Made by a program: the position numbers and the translations under genes
Assembly: GCA_947168315.1 (NCBI GenBank)
Contig: CAMVLL010000016.1
Coordinates: forward strand, 1-33,555
Reading direction: 5' to 3'
Length of the DNA stretch: 33,555 bases
Origin: an uncultured Bacteroidota bacterium
Lineage (GTDB): Bacteria > Bacteroidota > Bacteroidia > Bacteroidales > Bacteroidaceae
The notes under the pieces: generated by a model
Seen by the model: the letters and a program-made list of their open reading frames with translations, nothing else
Told to the model about the DNA's origin: nothing
Database searches by the model: none
In this document: positions 25,464-33,555 of the stretch, in pieces
How the letters are laid out: each line of letters opens with the position of its first letter
How positions within the stretch are numbered: the stretch's first letter is position 1

Positions 25464-27941
25464 TTATCTGACCAATACCTCTACCTTTTCCGTCGGGAAT
25501 TCTTCCGACGAAACAGAAAGTGTTATAATTCCTTTGGACGATGCTTGCAGGATCGCCAAACAACTGCCATGCCAGGTCTTACAATCAGCATGACGGAAAC
25601 TCTCCATGTCATCGGGTGCTCCATTGCCACAGGCCAAAAGTTTACCCGCTCCACTTACCGATAAATGAAGTTTCACAGCTGCTTCAGGAATGATATTTCC
25701 CTCATTGTCTACTATATGTATACGTACGTAAGCCAGGTCGTTGACATCATTCGCAATCGACTTGCTTTCAGCCACCAATTGGATGCGGGCCGCCTTTTGT
25801 GTCTTCAGCGTCTTTGAAGCCATCTCCTTGCCCTCTTGATCATATCCTTTCGCTACTAAGATTCCCGATTCGTATGGTACTTGGAACTCTGCAATCAGAT
25901 TATTTTTCAATACAGGTTTTTTAGTTATCATTCGACCATTCAGGAATAATGCCACTTGGTCGGCATACGAATATACGCGGACAGTCATCAGTTTGTTCTC
26001 GTATCCCTTCCAGTTCCAGCTGGGTAACTCATCATACCATCCCCACTTGCTCACCAGTTCGAACTTTCCATCGACTACCGGTGCCACCGCCACTTCCATC
26101 TGACTTCGTTTCCACACTACGTCACGGTAATAAGACTGTGCTTTCTTGTTGCCGATCAAATCGATGTCACCGCAGAACGATACGTACCATGGCCACAAGC
26201 GCGTTGGGCGAGCATAGTTCAAAGTGGTGTTATCTGTATAGACCGCATTGCCGATGCCAACCTCACCGATATAATCCATGCCTGTCCATACGAATGAACC
26301 TAAGTAGCAGTTGAGGTTTTGCTCCATCTGGTAGTTCAGATATACTTCCCTCGGAAAACTTTCGGTGCTGACCATGATGCGGTTTGGGAACTGCAGATGA
26401 TCAGCGAATATCTCACGCAATCGGTAGTTATATCCCCACACATCCAAGGCTGCATAGACCTCATCCAACTGGTCTTTTACCAATCCTTCCCGTTGGGCAA
26501 AGGCACAAACGCCATCGGTGACAGGACGGGTGGTATCATTTGCCTTCACGACATCGGCCAGTCTGCGGGAGATGGCTGCACCTTCCGGCGTCTGGTCGCC
26601 AGGGATTTCATTGCCAATGCTCCACATCAAAACGGATGGGTGGTTGCGGTCACATTGTACGAGGGCTGCTTGGTCGCGGTAGGCCCACTCATTAAAGTAA
26701 AGATGGTAGTCATAATCCCGTTTCCCAATCAGCCAAGAATCGAAAGATTCATCGATAACGAATACTCCCAGGCTGTCACAAGCATGGAGAAAGGCTGCCG
26801 ACGGACGGTTATGGGAGGTGCGGATGGCGTTGAACCCGTTCTGCTTCATCACGCTGACACGGCGAGCCTCCGCCTTATCGTAGGCAGCAACACCCAAAAT
26901 ACCATTGTCGTGGTGCATACAAGCACCATGCAGCTTGGTTGGCTTGCCATTCAACAAAAAACCTTCCTCTGCAGAGAACGAGATGGTACGGATACCAATC
27001 GGTGTCGTATATTGATCCATCAGTTTTTTGCCATCGAAGACTTGCACTTCTGCTTTGTATAAATAAGGATTTTCGGGTGACCAAAGTTGAGGATTGCTCA
27101 CTTTGCAAGAAGTGTGGAGCGTATCGCCTTTAGCAGATAATTTTGTTGATAGTTTCGTCCCAACTATTTCTTTACCGGATGCATCCAGCACCTTGGCAAC
27201 GAGTTGGACATTCCGTGTTCCATGGGCTTCATTCATCAGCGGGATGTCGAAATGGACAGTAGCTGTATTGTCGGCAACATCGGTTTTTATCTGAACACCC
27301 CATACTGGGAAGTGGATGGCACCAGTTTGTATTAAATACACATGGCGATAAATGCCACCACCACAATACCAGCGGCTGTTATCAGCCGTGTTATGAGCAC
27401 GCACCGCAAGGACATTCTCCTGATTTCCGCCTTTCAGATAAGGAGTCAGGTCATAGAAGAAAGGCGTATAACCATTGGGATGGAAGCCAAGATGATGATC
27501 GTTCAACCAAACATCAGAAAGAACGGAAATACCGTCGAAAACCAGATATACCTTTCCCCCCTGCTGACGGTTAGGTAATCTGAAATGCTTACGATACCAG
27601 CCAGTACCACCCGGCGTATTTCCTGTTGAAATGGAATCTTTGATATCTTTTAGGAATGGTCCAATACCGTTTTTGCCGGTGAAATCGCGTTCAATGATAA
27701 AATCGTGAGGCAAGGTGACGGTCTTCCATTGGGTATCGTTGAAAGAGACACGAGCAGCTTCCTCCGAAGCATCCTCCATAAATCTCCAGTCCGCATCAAA
27801 CAACGAGGTCTGTCCGAAACAAGTGAAAGCAATCAGCAATAAGAAGGCTATAAGACAATGTCTTTTGATAAAAAAAGCATCGGCGGACAATGTTTGCGAC
27901 AATATCCGCTTGATGCCAGTACCTTTTTTGAACGTTTTCAT
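25464..27941 (-). CDS. Glycoside hydrolase family 2 (beta-galactosidase-like)
   Basis: FDADWRFMEDA...WKTVTLPHDF; GTGWYRKHF; FDGISVLSDVWLNDHHLGFHPNGYTPF; SIGNEIPGDQTPEG acid/base region; STESFPRE nucleophile region. Confidence 0.92.
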   Translation of the reverse strand: MKTFKKGTGIKRILSQTLSADAFFIKRHCLIAFLLLIAFTCFGQTSLFDADWRFMEDASEEAARVSFNDTQWKTVTLPHDFIIERDFTGKNGIGPFLKDIKDSISTGNTPGGTGWYRKHFRLPNRQQGGKVYLVFDGISVLSDVWLNDHHLGFHPNGYTPFFYDLTPYLKGGNQENVLAVRAHNTADNSRWYCGGGIYRHVYLIQTGAIHFPVWGVQIKTDVADNTATVHFDIPLMNEAHGTRNVQLVAKVLDASGKEIVGTKLSTKLSAKGDTLHTSCKVSNPQLWSPENPYLYKAEVQVFDGKKLMDQYTTPIGIRTISFSAEEGFLLNGKPTKLHGACMHHDNGILGVAAYDKAEARRVSVMKQNGFNAIRTSHNRPSAAFLHACDSLGVFVIDESFDSWLIGKRDYDYHLYFNEWAYRDQAALVQCDRNHPSVLMWSIGNEIPGDQTPEGAAISRRLADVVKANDTTRPVTDGVCAFAQREGLVKDQLDEVYAALDVWGYNYRLREIFADHLQFPNRIMVSTESFPREVYLNYQMEQNLNCYLGSFVWTGMDYIGEVGIGNAVYTDNTTLNYARPTRLWPWYVSFCGDIDLIGNKKAQSYYRDVVWKRSQMEVAVAPVVDGKFELVSKWGWYDELPSWNWKGYENKLMTVRVYSYADQVALFLNGRMITKKPVLKNNLIAEFQVPYESGILVAKGYDQEGKEMASKTLKTQKAARIQLVAESKSIANDVNDLAYVRIHIVDNEGNIIPEAAVKLHLSVSGAGKLLACGNGAPDDMESFRHADCKTWHGSCLAILQASSKGIITLSVSSEEFPTEKVEVLVR

Positions 27942-28070
27942 AATATAATATGTGTTTTAATTATCTAAAAATCCAGGAGGGCTAGGTTTCATACTATGAA
28001 AACTAAGGTATTTTCTCTAAAAGCCGAACATTGTTTTTCACAAGACCCTATTCCCCTTTTAGATTAATAG

Positions 28071-28078
28071 CAAAGATA
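28071..28078 (-). promoter_or_regulatory. Bacteroidales -7 promoter element (TATCTTTG) upstream of GH2
   Basis: + strand CAAAGATA, 130 nt upstream of GH2 ATG; -33 not convincing. Confidence 0.4.
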
Positions 28079-28279
28079 AGAAAAGATATTCACAAAATGA
28101 CATTTTTATTGAAAAAAGAACATATTCTTTCTCTTTTGTTTTAGCTATGGTTTGAGTGTTCTGAGAAAGCTATGCTGATCTCCGACCATGTAATTTACTA
28201 TGATATTAGAACCATAAAGGACGTTTAGTCTGAAAAACATCATAAATAATTGTAATTAAAATATTTTTAGTCGAAATTA

Positions 28280-28310
28280 TTTGGGATAATCAATTCTTTC
28301 GCTATTTTTG
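28280..28310 (+). promoter_or_regulatory. Promoter TTTG-N19-TATTTTTG for the DUF4332 gene
   Basis: TTTG at 28280-28283, 19-nt spacer, TATTTTTG at 28303-28310: both Bacteroides sigma elements at canonical spacing. Confidence 0.65.
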
Positions 28311-28353
28311 TGGAAACGTAAAATAGAAATTTTCATTTTTATTATATACAATT

Positions 28354-28761
28354 ATGGCTTATAAAATTATCGACATCGAAGGCGTAGGTGAAGTTTACGC
28401 AAAGAAATTGATTGAAGCAGGTATCGAAACTCCGGCTCAGTTGTTAGACAAATGTGCAGCTCCTGCAGGTCGTAAGGCTTTGGCAGAAGAGACTGGTATT
28501 TCTGGTGCATTGATTTTGAAGTGGACAAATCATGCTGATTTGTTCCGCATCAAGGGTGTTGGTCCTCAGTTCTCAGAATTGCTGGAGGCTGCTGGCGTTG
28601 ATACAGTAAAAGAATTACGTAACCGTGTTCCTGCAAACTTGCAAGCTAAATTGGAAGAAACCAATGCTGCTAAGAAGTTGGTTCGCCGTGTTCCTGCATT
28701 GAAGGAAGTTGTTAAGATGGTTGAACAAGCAAAGGCTTTGGATCCTGTAATGACTTATTGA
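28354..28761 (+). CDS. DUF4332 domain-containing (helix-hairpin-helix-like) protein
   Basis: IDIEGVGEVYAKKLIEAGIETPAQLLDKCAAPAGRKALAEETGISGALILKWTNHADLFRIKGVGPQFSELLEAAGVDTVKELRNR: duplicated HhH motifs typical of DUF4332. Confidence 0.88.
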   Translation: MAYKIIDIEGVGEVYAKKLIEAGIETPAQLLDKCAAPAGRKALAEETGISGALILKWTNHADLFRIKGVGPQFSELLEAAGVDTVKELRNRVPANLQAKLEETNAAKKLVRRVPALKEVVKMVEQAKALDPVMTY

Positions 28762-28781
28762 TACGTTAAGGATAAAGATGA

Positions 28782-28810
28782 TAAAAGGCTGTGCAATCCA
28801 CAGCCTTTTA
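28782..28810. terminator. Bidirectional terminator between DUF4332 and GH92 genes
   Basis: TAAAAGGCTGTG caatc CACAGCCTTTTA perfect 12-bp stem, then TTTT on +; its right arm contains the GH92 stop codon. Confidence 0.75.
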
Positions 28811-31126
28811 TTTTCTTGTCAATGAATAAGGTTTATCCTCATCTTTCAATCCTCGGTGCTTGTTTGGTGAAGAACTCATCACAAACTCTAACGTACCTCC
28901 TTCCAATATGTCCTCATGCGTGAGATATAACTTGGAATAGGGCTTCCCATTTCGTAAAACTGCTTTTACATATCGGTTCTTATCACTGACTCGCGGTGCT
29001 TTTATCTCTATAACTCTACTATTTGGTAATATTATTTTGACATAAGGAAGGTATGGTGCTCCTATTACATACTGATCTGTTCCAGGACAGACAGGATAGA
29101 ACCCCATGGCAGTAAAGAGATACCATGCCGACATCTGTCCGCAGTCGTCATTTCCTCCCAAACCACGGATATCGTTCCGGTACATCCGGTTCAGTACCTC
29201 CCGTACCCAATACTGCGTCTTCCACGGTTGTGAGGTCCAAGCGTAGAGGTAAGGGATGTGGTGACTGGGTTCGTTACCATGTACATAACCGCCGATCAGA
29301 CAATCTTCAGTAATGTCTTCATTGTCCTCGTAGTACTTCTTATCCAATGGCTGTGCGAATAACTGATCAAGTTTCTGAACAAACACCTTATCACCACCCA
29401 TCAGCTGCATCACCCCGAACACATCGTGAGGAACATGGAACGAGAAGTTGAACGAGTTGCCTTCGATAAACCCTTCCCCATAGGTTTGCCGTACATCAAA
29501 ATCTTTCTTGAACGTACCATCCTTGTATTTAGGACGGGCAAATCCAATCGTCGGATCATAGATTTTCCGGTAGTTCAACGCTCGTTGGTAGTATTTGTCA
29601 GCCACTTCCTGATTGCCGGCATTCAATGCAGTCTGGTAAATGGTCCAGTCGTCGTAACAATATTCTAATGTGGTGGAGGCAGCTGTCGAACTGGTCTCGA
29701 AAGGTACATACCCATATTTCAAATAATCCCCGATGCCATCCAGATATTCGACATTCGAGGTCGTAACCATGGCTTTCAAGGCTTCTTCTTTATTGACGTT
29801 TGCTCCCTTGGTGATGGCATCTGCCAAGACGGAGGTAGCGTGATAGCCGCTCATGCACCAGTTGTCGTTTGCCATGTGACTCCATATCGGGAGCAATCCG
29901 TGAACGCTTTGTTGCTGATGGCGAATCATGGAGAGCACCATGTCACGTTCCTGTTGAGGCTTCAATAACATCAGCAACGGATGCTCGGCACGATACGTGT
30001 CCCAAAGGGAGAAGACAGTGTAGTTGGTGAAGTCATCCGCCTGATGGATGTTCTGGTCAAGACCACGATACTTATTGTCCACATCCATATAGACGGAAGG
30101 ATTGATCATCGTATGATAATAAGATGTGTAGAACATCGTTTTCTGATCGTCGGTGCCTTCCACGTTGATAGTTCCCAGCTCTTTGTTCCAACTCTTTACC
30201 GCCTCTTGATGAACGGTTTCGAAGTCTTTGTTGGCTGCCTCAGCATAAAGGTTCTTGAGTGCACCTTCGGTACTTGTTGCCGAGAGCGCTACCTTCACGA
30301 CCAGTTCAGGATTTTGTTTGGTATCAAACTCGAAAAAGGCCACAACTTTTCTGCCAGCCATCTCAGGAAAGTTCGAATTCACCGGGAATTTTCGCCAAAA
30401 TCCGTTATATATAATCTTTTGAAAATCTTTATAACCATAGTTCTTTATCGGTTGTGAAAGCGAGATGGCAAAGTATGTATAGTTGGTACGTGCCCATCCG
30501 TTGGTGATGCGGTAACCGGTTAGCAAGGTATCGTTTTCTACGCGGAGGCTAGCCCACAAAGTCTTGCCATCGTAATTGTAAATACCATGATTCAGGTCGA
30601 GGATGATTCGTCCTTCTTTATCTGAAGGGAAGGAATATTGATGTACTCCTACACGTTTTGTGGCTGTGAGACGTGCTTTGATGTGATAATCGCTCAAAGT
30701 TACCTCGTAATACCCAGGACTGGCCTTTTCCGTGTCATGCGAGAAACGGGAACGGTAGCCTTTGTCGGGTGCATCCTCCGTACCCGGATTGAGATATAGC
30801 GGACCGTTGGTCGGCATAATCAGAATATCACCTAAGTCGGAATGACCTGTACCACTAAAATGGGTATGGCTGAACCCTACAATGGTAGGATCTTGATACT
30901 GGTAACCCGCACAGTATTCGTAGGCCCGTGCTTGATACTTCCCGTTGATATTATGTGGAATGGTATCCGTATCTGGACTGAGTTGAACACCGCCAAAGGG
31001 AACACAGGCACCAGGAAAGGTATGACCCATTCCATCCGTTCCGATAATCGGATTTACATACTCCGATTGAGCGAACATCGTCAGTGAAGCGACACAAAAA
31101 GTAATTAAAAAGTAGAATCGTCTCAT
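28808..31126 (-). CDS. Glycoside hydrolase family 92 (alpha-mannosidase)
   Basis: YVNPIIGTDGMGHTFPGACVPFGGVQLSPDT; GFSHTHFSGTGHSDLGDILIMP; GNDDCGQMSAWYLFTAMGFYPVCPG: GH92 hallmarks. Confidence 0.95.
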   Translation of the reverse strand: MRRFYFLITFCVASLTMFAQSEYVNPIIGTDGMGHTFPGACVPFGGVQLSPDTDTIPHNINGKYQARAYEYCAGYQYQDPTIVGFSHTHFSGTGHSDLGDILIMPTNGPLYLNPGTEDAPDKGYRSRFSHDTEKASPGYYEVTLSDYHIKARLTATKRVGVHQYSFPSDKEGRIILDLNHGIYNYDGKTLWASLRVENDTLLTGYRITNGWARTNYTYFAISLSQPIKNYGYKDFQKIIYNGFWRKFPVNSNFPEMAGRKVVAFFEFDTKQNPELVVKVALSATSTEGALKNLYAEAANKDFETVHQEAVKSWNKELGTINVEGTDDQKTMFYTSYYHTMINPSVYMDVDNKYRGLDQNIHQADDFTNYTVFSLWDTYRAEHPLLMLLKPQQERDMVLSMIRHQQQSVHGLLPIWSHMANDNWCMSGYHATSVLADAITKGANVNKEEALKAMVTTSNVEYLDGIGDYLKYGYVPFETSSTAASTTLEYCYDDWTIYQTALNAGNQEVADKYYQRALNYRKIYDPTIGFARPKYKDGTFKKDFDVRQTYGEGFIEGNSFNFSFHVPHDVFGVMQLMGGDKVFVQKLDQLFAQPLDKKYYEDNEDITEDCLIGGYVHGNEPSHHIPYLYAWTSQPWKTQYWVREVLNRMYRNDIRGLGGNDDCGQMSAWYLFTAMGFYPVCPGTDQYVIGAPYLPYVKIILPNSRVIEIKAPRVSDKNRYVKAVLRNGKPYSKLYLTHEDILEGGTLEFVMSSSPNKHRGLKDEDKPYSLTRK

Positions 31127-31128
31127 AG

Positions 31129-33408
31129 TTATTCGTTCGAAAGTGAGTAAGGGAAGTCTGAATCGTTCACACCTCGGTTGGTTGCAGGCTTACTGTCCAT
31201 TTGGAAGACCAAGGAAGCTCCCTTGAGCAAGTCGAAATGGTTGAGATAATTTTTCGTATAAGCCTTTTTGTTATAGGTCATGGAACGTATGTAACGGTTC
31301 TCATCACTGTTGTCAGGAGCGGTGATGGTGATTTTATTTCCGTTCTCCAACGAGATGGTTGCTTTCTTGAAATATGGAGCACCTAACACATACTGCTCGG
31401 ATGTCGGACAAACAGGATAGAATCCCAAAGCCGTGAAGACATACCAGGCAGAAGTCTGGCCGTTGTCCTCATCACCACAATAGCCGTCTGGAGTTGCGAA
31501 ATACAAGCGGTTCATCACTTCGCGGAGCCAATATTGTGCTTTCCAAGGTTGGCCGGCATAGTTATACAGGTAGATCATGTGCTGTATCGGCTGGTTGCCG
31601 TGAGCATAGTTTCCGAAGTTCATAATCTCCATCTCACGGATTTCATGAATAACACCACCGTAATAACTGTCGTCAAAGACTGGTGGAACCTGGAAAACGG
31701 AGTCCAACATATTGACAAACTCTGTTTTTCCTCCCATCAGGTTAATCAATCCTTGGATATCGTGGAATACCGACCAAGTATAATGCCAGCTGTTGCCTTC
31801 AGTGAACGCATCGCCCCACTTGAACGGGTTGAAAGGAGACTGGAACTGTCCATCCTGATTCTTTCCTCGCATAAGCTTATGGGTCGTGTCGAACACGTTT
31901 TTATAATTCTGGCTGCGTTGCTTGTAGATGGCAATTTCTGATTCTGGACGACCCAACTTCTTTCCCATCTGATAGATGCACCAGTCATCGTAGGCGTATT
32001 CCAAAGTGCGTGCCACATTCTCGTTGATGTTCACATCGTATGGGATATAACCTAATTTATTGTAGTAATCGTAACCTAATCGTCCAGTCGACCTGACAGT
32101 TGGATGTACGCTATTGGTACCATTTATCAGTCCTTCGAACATCTTGTTTGCATCCGACTTTGTCACGTTCTTGATAAAGGCATCTGCAACAATCGAAGCC
32201 GAATTGTTGCCCACCATACAATTGCGGTGACCTGGACTTGCCCATTCTGGGAAGAAGCCACTTTCAAGATAAGTATTCAGCAATCCTTCCTGCATCTTCT
32301 CACCCATCGAAGGATAGATGAGGTTGATGAAAGGGAAGAGACAGCGGAAAGTATCCCAGAACCCGGTATCGGTGAACATATAGCCGGGCAACACCTTTCC
32401 GTTATACGGACTATAGTGGATAGGTTTGCCATCCTCGTCATATTCGTAGAACATCCGTGGGAAAAGAATGGAACGGTAATAACAAGAGTAGAACGTGCGG
32501 AGACGATCGACATCCTCATCCTCCACTTGGATACGACTTAACGCTTCGTTCCAAGCATCTCGTGCGGCTGCCTTCGTTTGTTCAAAGTTCTTTCCGTCCA
32601 GTTCCTTCATATTTCGTTCTGCCTGCTCAAGGCTGATGAACGAAGAAGCGACACGGGCATGAACCTGTTCGCCTTTTCGTGTCATAAAGCCGATGGCGGC
32701 ACCAGCATGATTGGCTTTCAACTCCAGTTGATCATCAACAAGGTCACCTCCTGCCCAAACCTTATGGAAGGAGAAAGGTTTGTCGAACACGATAACGAAA
32801 TAGTTCTTGAAGTTAGCAGGTACACCACCACTGTTGCGGGTGTTATAACCGATAATCTTATTTTCCGAAGGGATAATCTTTATATATGAGCCACGGTCGT
32901 AAGCATCCACCACGATGTAGGCTTGTTTTTCCTCAGGGAAATTGAAGCGGAAGTATGCACAACGTTCAGTGGTAGTGAACTCCGTTGTCATATTATATTC
33001 GGACAAATAAACACTGTAATAATATGGCGTAGCCTTTTCTGCTTTATGTGAGAACCAGGAAGCACGGTCATCTTCCTTGATTTTCAGTTTTCCTGTCATA
33101 GGCATGATGGAGAACTGTCCGTAATCGTTGATCCACGGACTAGGGCGGTGGGTTTGTTTGAATCCACGAATCTTATCCGAAGCATAGGTATATGACCATC
33201 CGTCACCCATCTTTCCTGTTTGTGCCATCCAGAAATTCATTCCCCAAGGCACTGAGACAGTAGGAGTAGTATTACCATTGGAAAGAGATATTTTAGAATC
33301 CGTTCCCATCAAGGTGTTTACGTAATCAACAGGTTGTTTGTCATTCTTTGCCTGAAGTGTGATGCAACAAAGAGAGATTGCACACATCAAAAGCCACATT
33401 CTTTTCAT
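31129..33408 (-). CDS. Glycoside hydrolase family 92 (alpha-mannosidase)
   Basis: VDYVNTLMGTDSKISLSNGNTTPTVSVPWGMNFW; GDEDNGQTSAWYVFTALGFYPVCP. The listed start (33450) is a TTG; ATG at 33408 gives signal peptide MKRMWLLMCAISLCCITLQA. Confidence 0.95.
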   Translation of the reverse strand: MKRMWLLMCAISLCCITLQAKNDKQPVDYVNTLMGTDSKISLSNGNTTPTVSVPWGMNFWMAQTGKMGDGWSYTYASDKIRGFKQTHRPSPWINDYGQFSIMPMTGKLKIKEDDRASWFSHKAEKATPYYYSVYLSEYNMTTEFTTTERCAYFRFNFPEEKQAYIVVDAYDRGSYIKIIPSENKIIGYNTRNSGGVPANFKNYFVIVFDKPFSFHKVWAGGDLVDDQLELKANHAGAAIGFMTRKGEQVHARVASSFISLEQAERNMKELDGKNFEQTKAAARDAWNEALSRIQVEDEDVDRLRTFYSCYYRSILFPRMFYEYDEDGKPIHYSPYNGKVLPGYMFTDTGFWDTFRCLFPFINLIYPSMGEKMQEGLLNTYLESGFFPEWASPGHRNCMVGNNSASIVADAFIKNVTKSDANKMFEGLINGTNSVHPTVRSTGRLGYDYYNKLGYIPYDVNINENVARTLEYAYDDWCIYQMGKKLGRPESEIAIYKQRSQNYKNVFDTTHKLMRGKNQDGQFQSPFNPFKWGDAFTEGNSWHYTWSVFHDIQGLINLMGGKTEFVNMLDSVFQVPPVFDDSYYGGVIHEIREMEIMNFGNYAHGNQPIQHMIYLYNYAGQPWKAQYWLREVMNRLYFATPDGYCGDEDNGQTSAWYVFTALGFYPVCPTSEQYVLGAPYFKKATISLENGNKITITAPDNSDENRYIRSMTYNKKAYTKNYLNHFDLLKGASLVFQMDSKPATNRGVNDSDFPYSLSNE

Positions 33409-33439
33409 ATCTTTCTTGTTATTTTTGTTTGCTATGAAG

Positions 33440-33447
33440 CAAAGATA
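33440..33447 (-). promoter_or_regulatory. Bacteroidales -7 promoter element (TATCTTTG) for the GH92 pair
   Basis: + strand CAAAGATA, 32 nt upstream of the ATG at 33408. Confidence 0.45.
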
Positions 33448-33555
33448 CAAACTTTTATTTTCAAATTTTCTTACTTGTTATTCATATTTCTCAAGATATC
33501 GAGTGTTTTTCTCCAATTGAACAGTTACTATCTTCTTTTGGTCATTTTATAGTGT

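Noticed and set aside
26319-27062. 247-aa plus-strand ORF antisense to GH2
   Set aside because: Lies wholly inside the well-supported GH2 gene; no recognisable domain, no promoter/RBS context; typical shadow ORF of a moderate-GC gene.
29981-30457. 158-aa plus-strand ORF antisense to GH92
   Set aside because: Shadow ORF within GH92 with no family resemblance.
1-33555. Mobile element, prophage, toxin-antitoxin, restriction or other defence system
   Set aside because: No transposase, integrase, phage structural, RM, TA or known defence motifs seen in any ORF; gene order is housekeeping-like.

Overview
Chromosomal window from a Bacteroidales-type bacterium (Bacteroides/Parabacteroides-like). 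This is inferred from TAnnTTTG -7 promoter elements, family content and gene order. The content is mostly housekeeping and glycan-metabolism genes. In order: a 5'-truncated GDPD/PI-PLC-like gene; a minus-strand operon of porin-like protein, imelysin-family lipoprotein and di-heme DUF1111 protein (putative iron uptake); an AT-rich GH30 gene; a TrmH-family methyltransferase; DUF4294; a secreted HhH/beta-barrel protein; a radical SAM protein; rubrerythrin; folK/queA; truB/uppP/DUF3098/ftsX/SAM methyltransferase; miaB; a small membrane-anchored protein; tRNA-Gln(TTG); a tricorn-like PD40/S41 protease; GT4 and GT2 glycosyltransferases; GH2; DUF4332; and two tandem GH92 genes. I found no CRISPR array, transposase, phage, toxin-antitoxin or defence genes. 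The signals most worth following are non-coding: (i) an array of 21-nt repeats whose small palindromes keep complementarity while changing sequence (about 24.95-25.03 kb); (ii) an orphan plus-strand intrinsic terminator with a promoter-like element upstream, in a gene-free gap (about 18.90-18.99 kb), a small-RNA candidate; (iii) a perfect palindrome with a repeated half-site in the porin/GH30 divergent intergenic region. All family calls are by eye; no database search was run.
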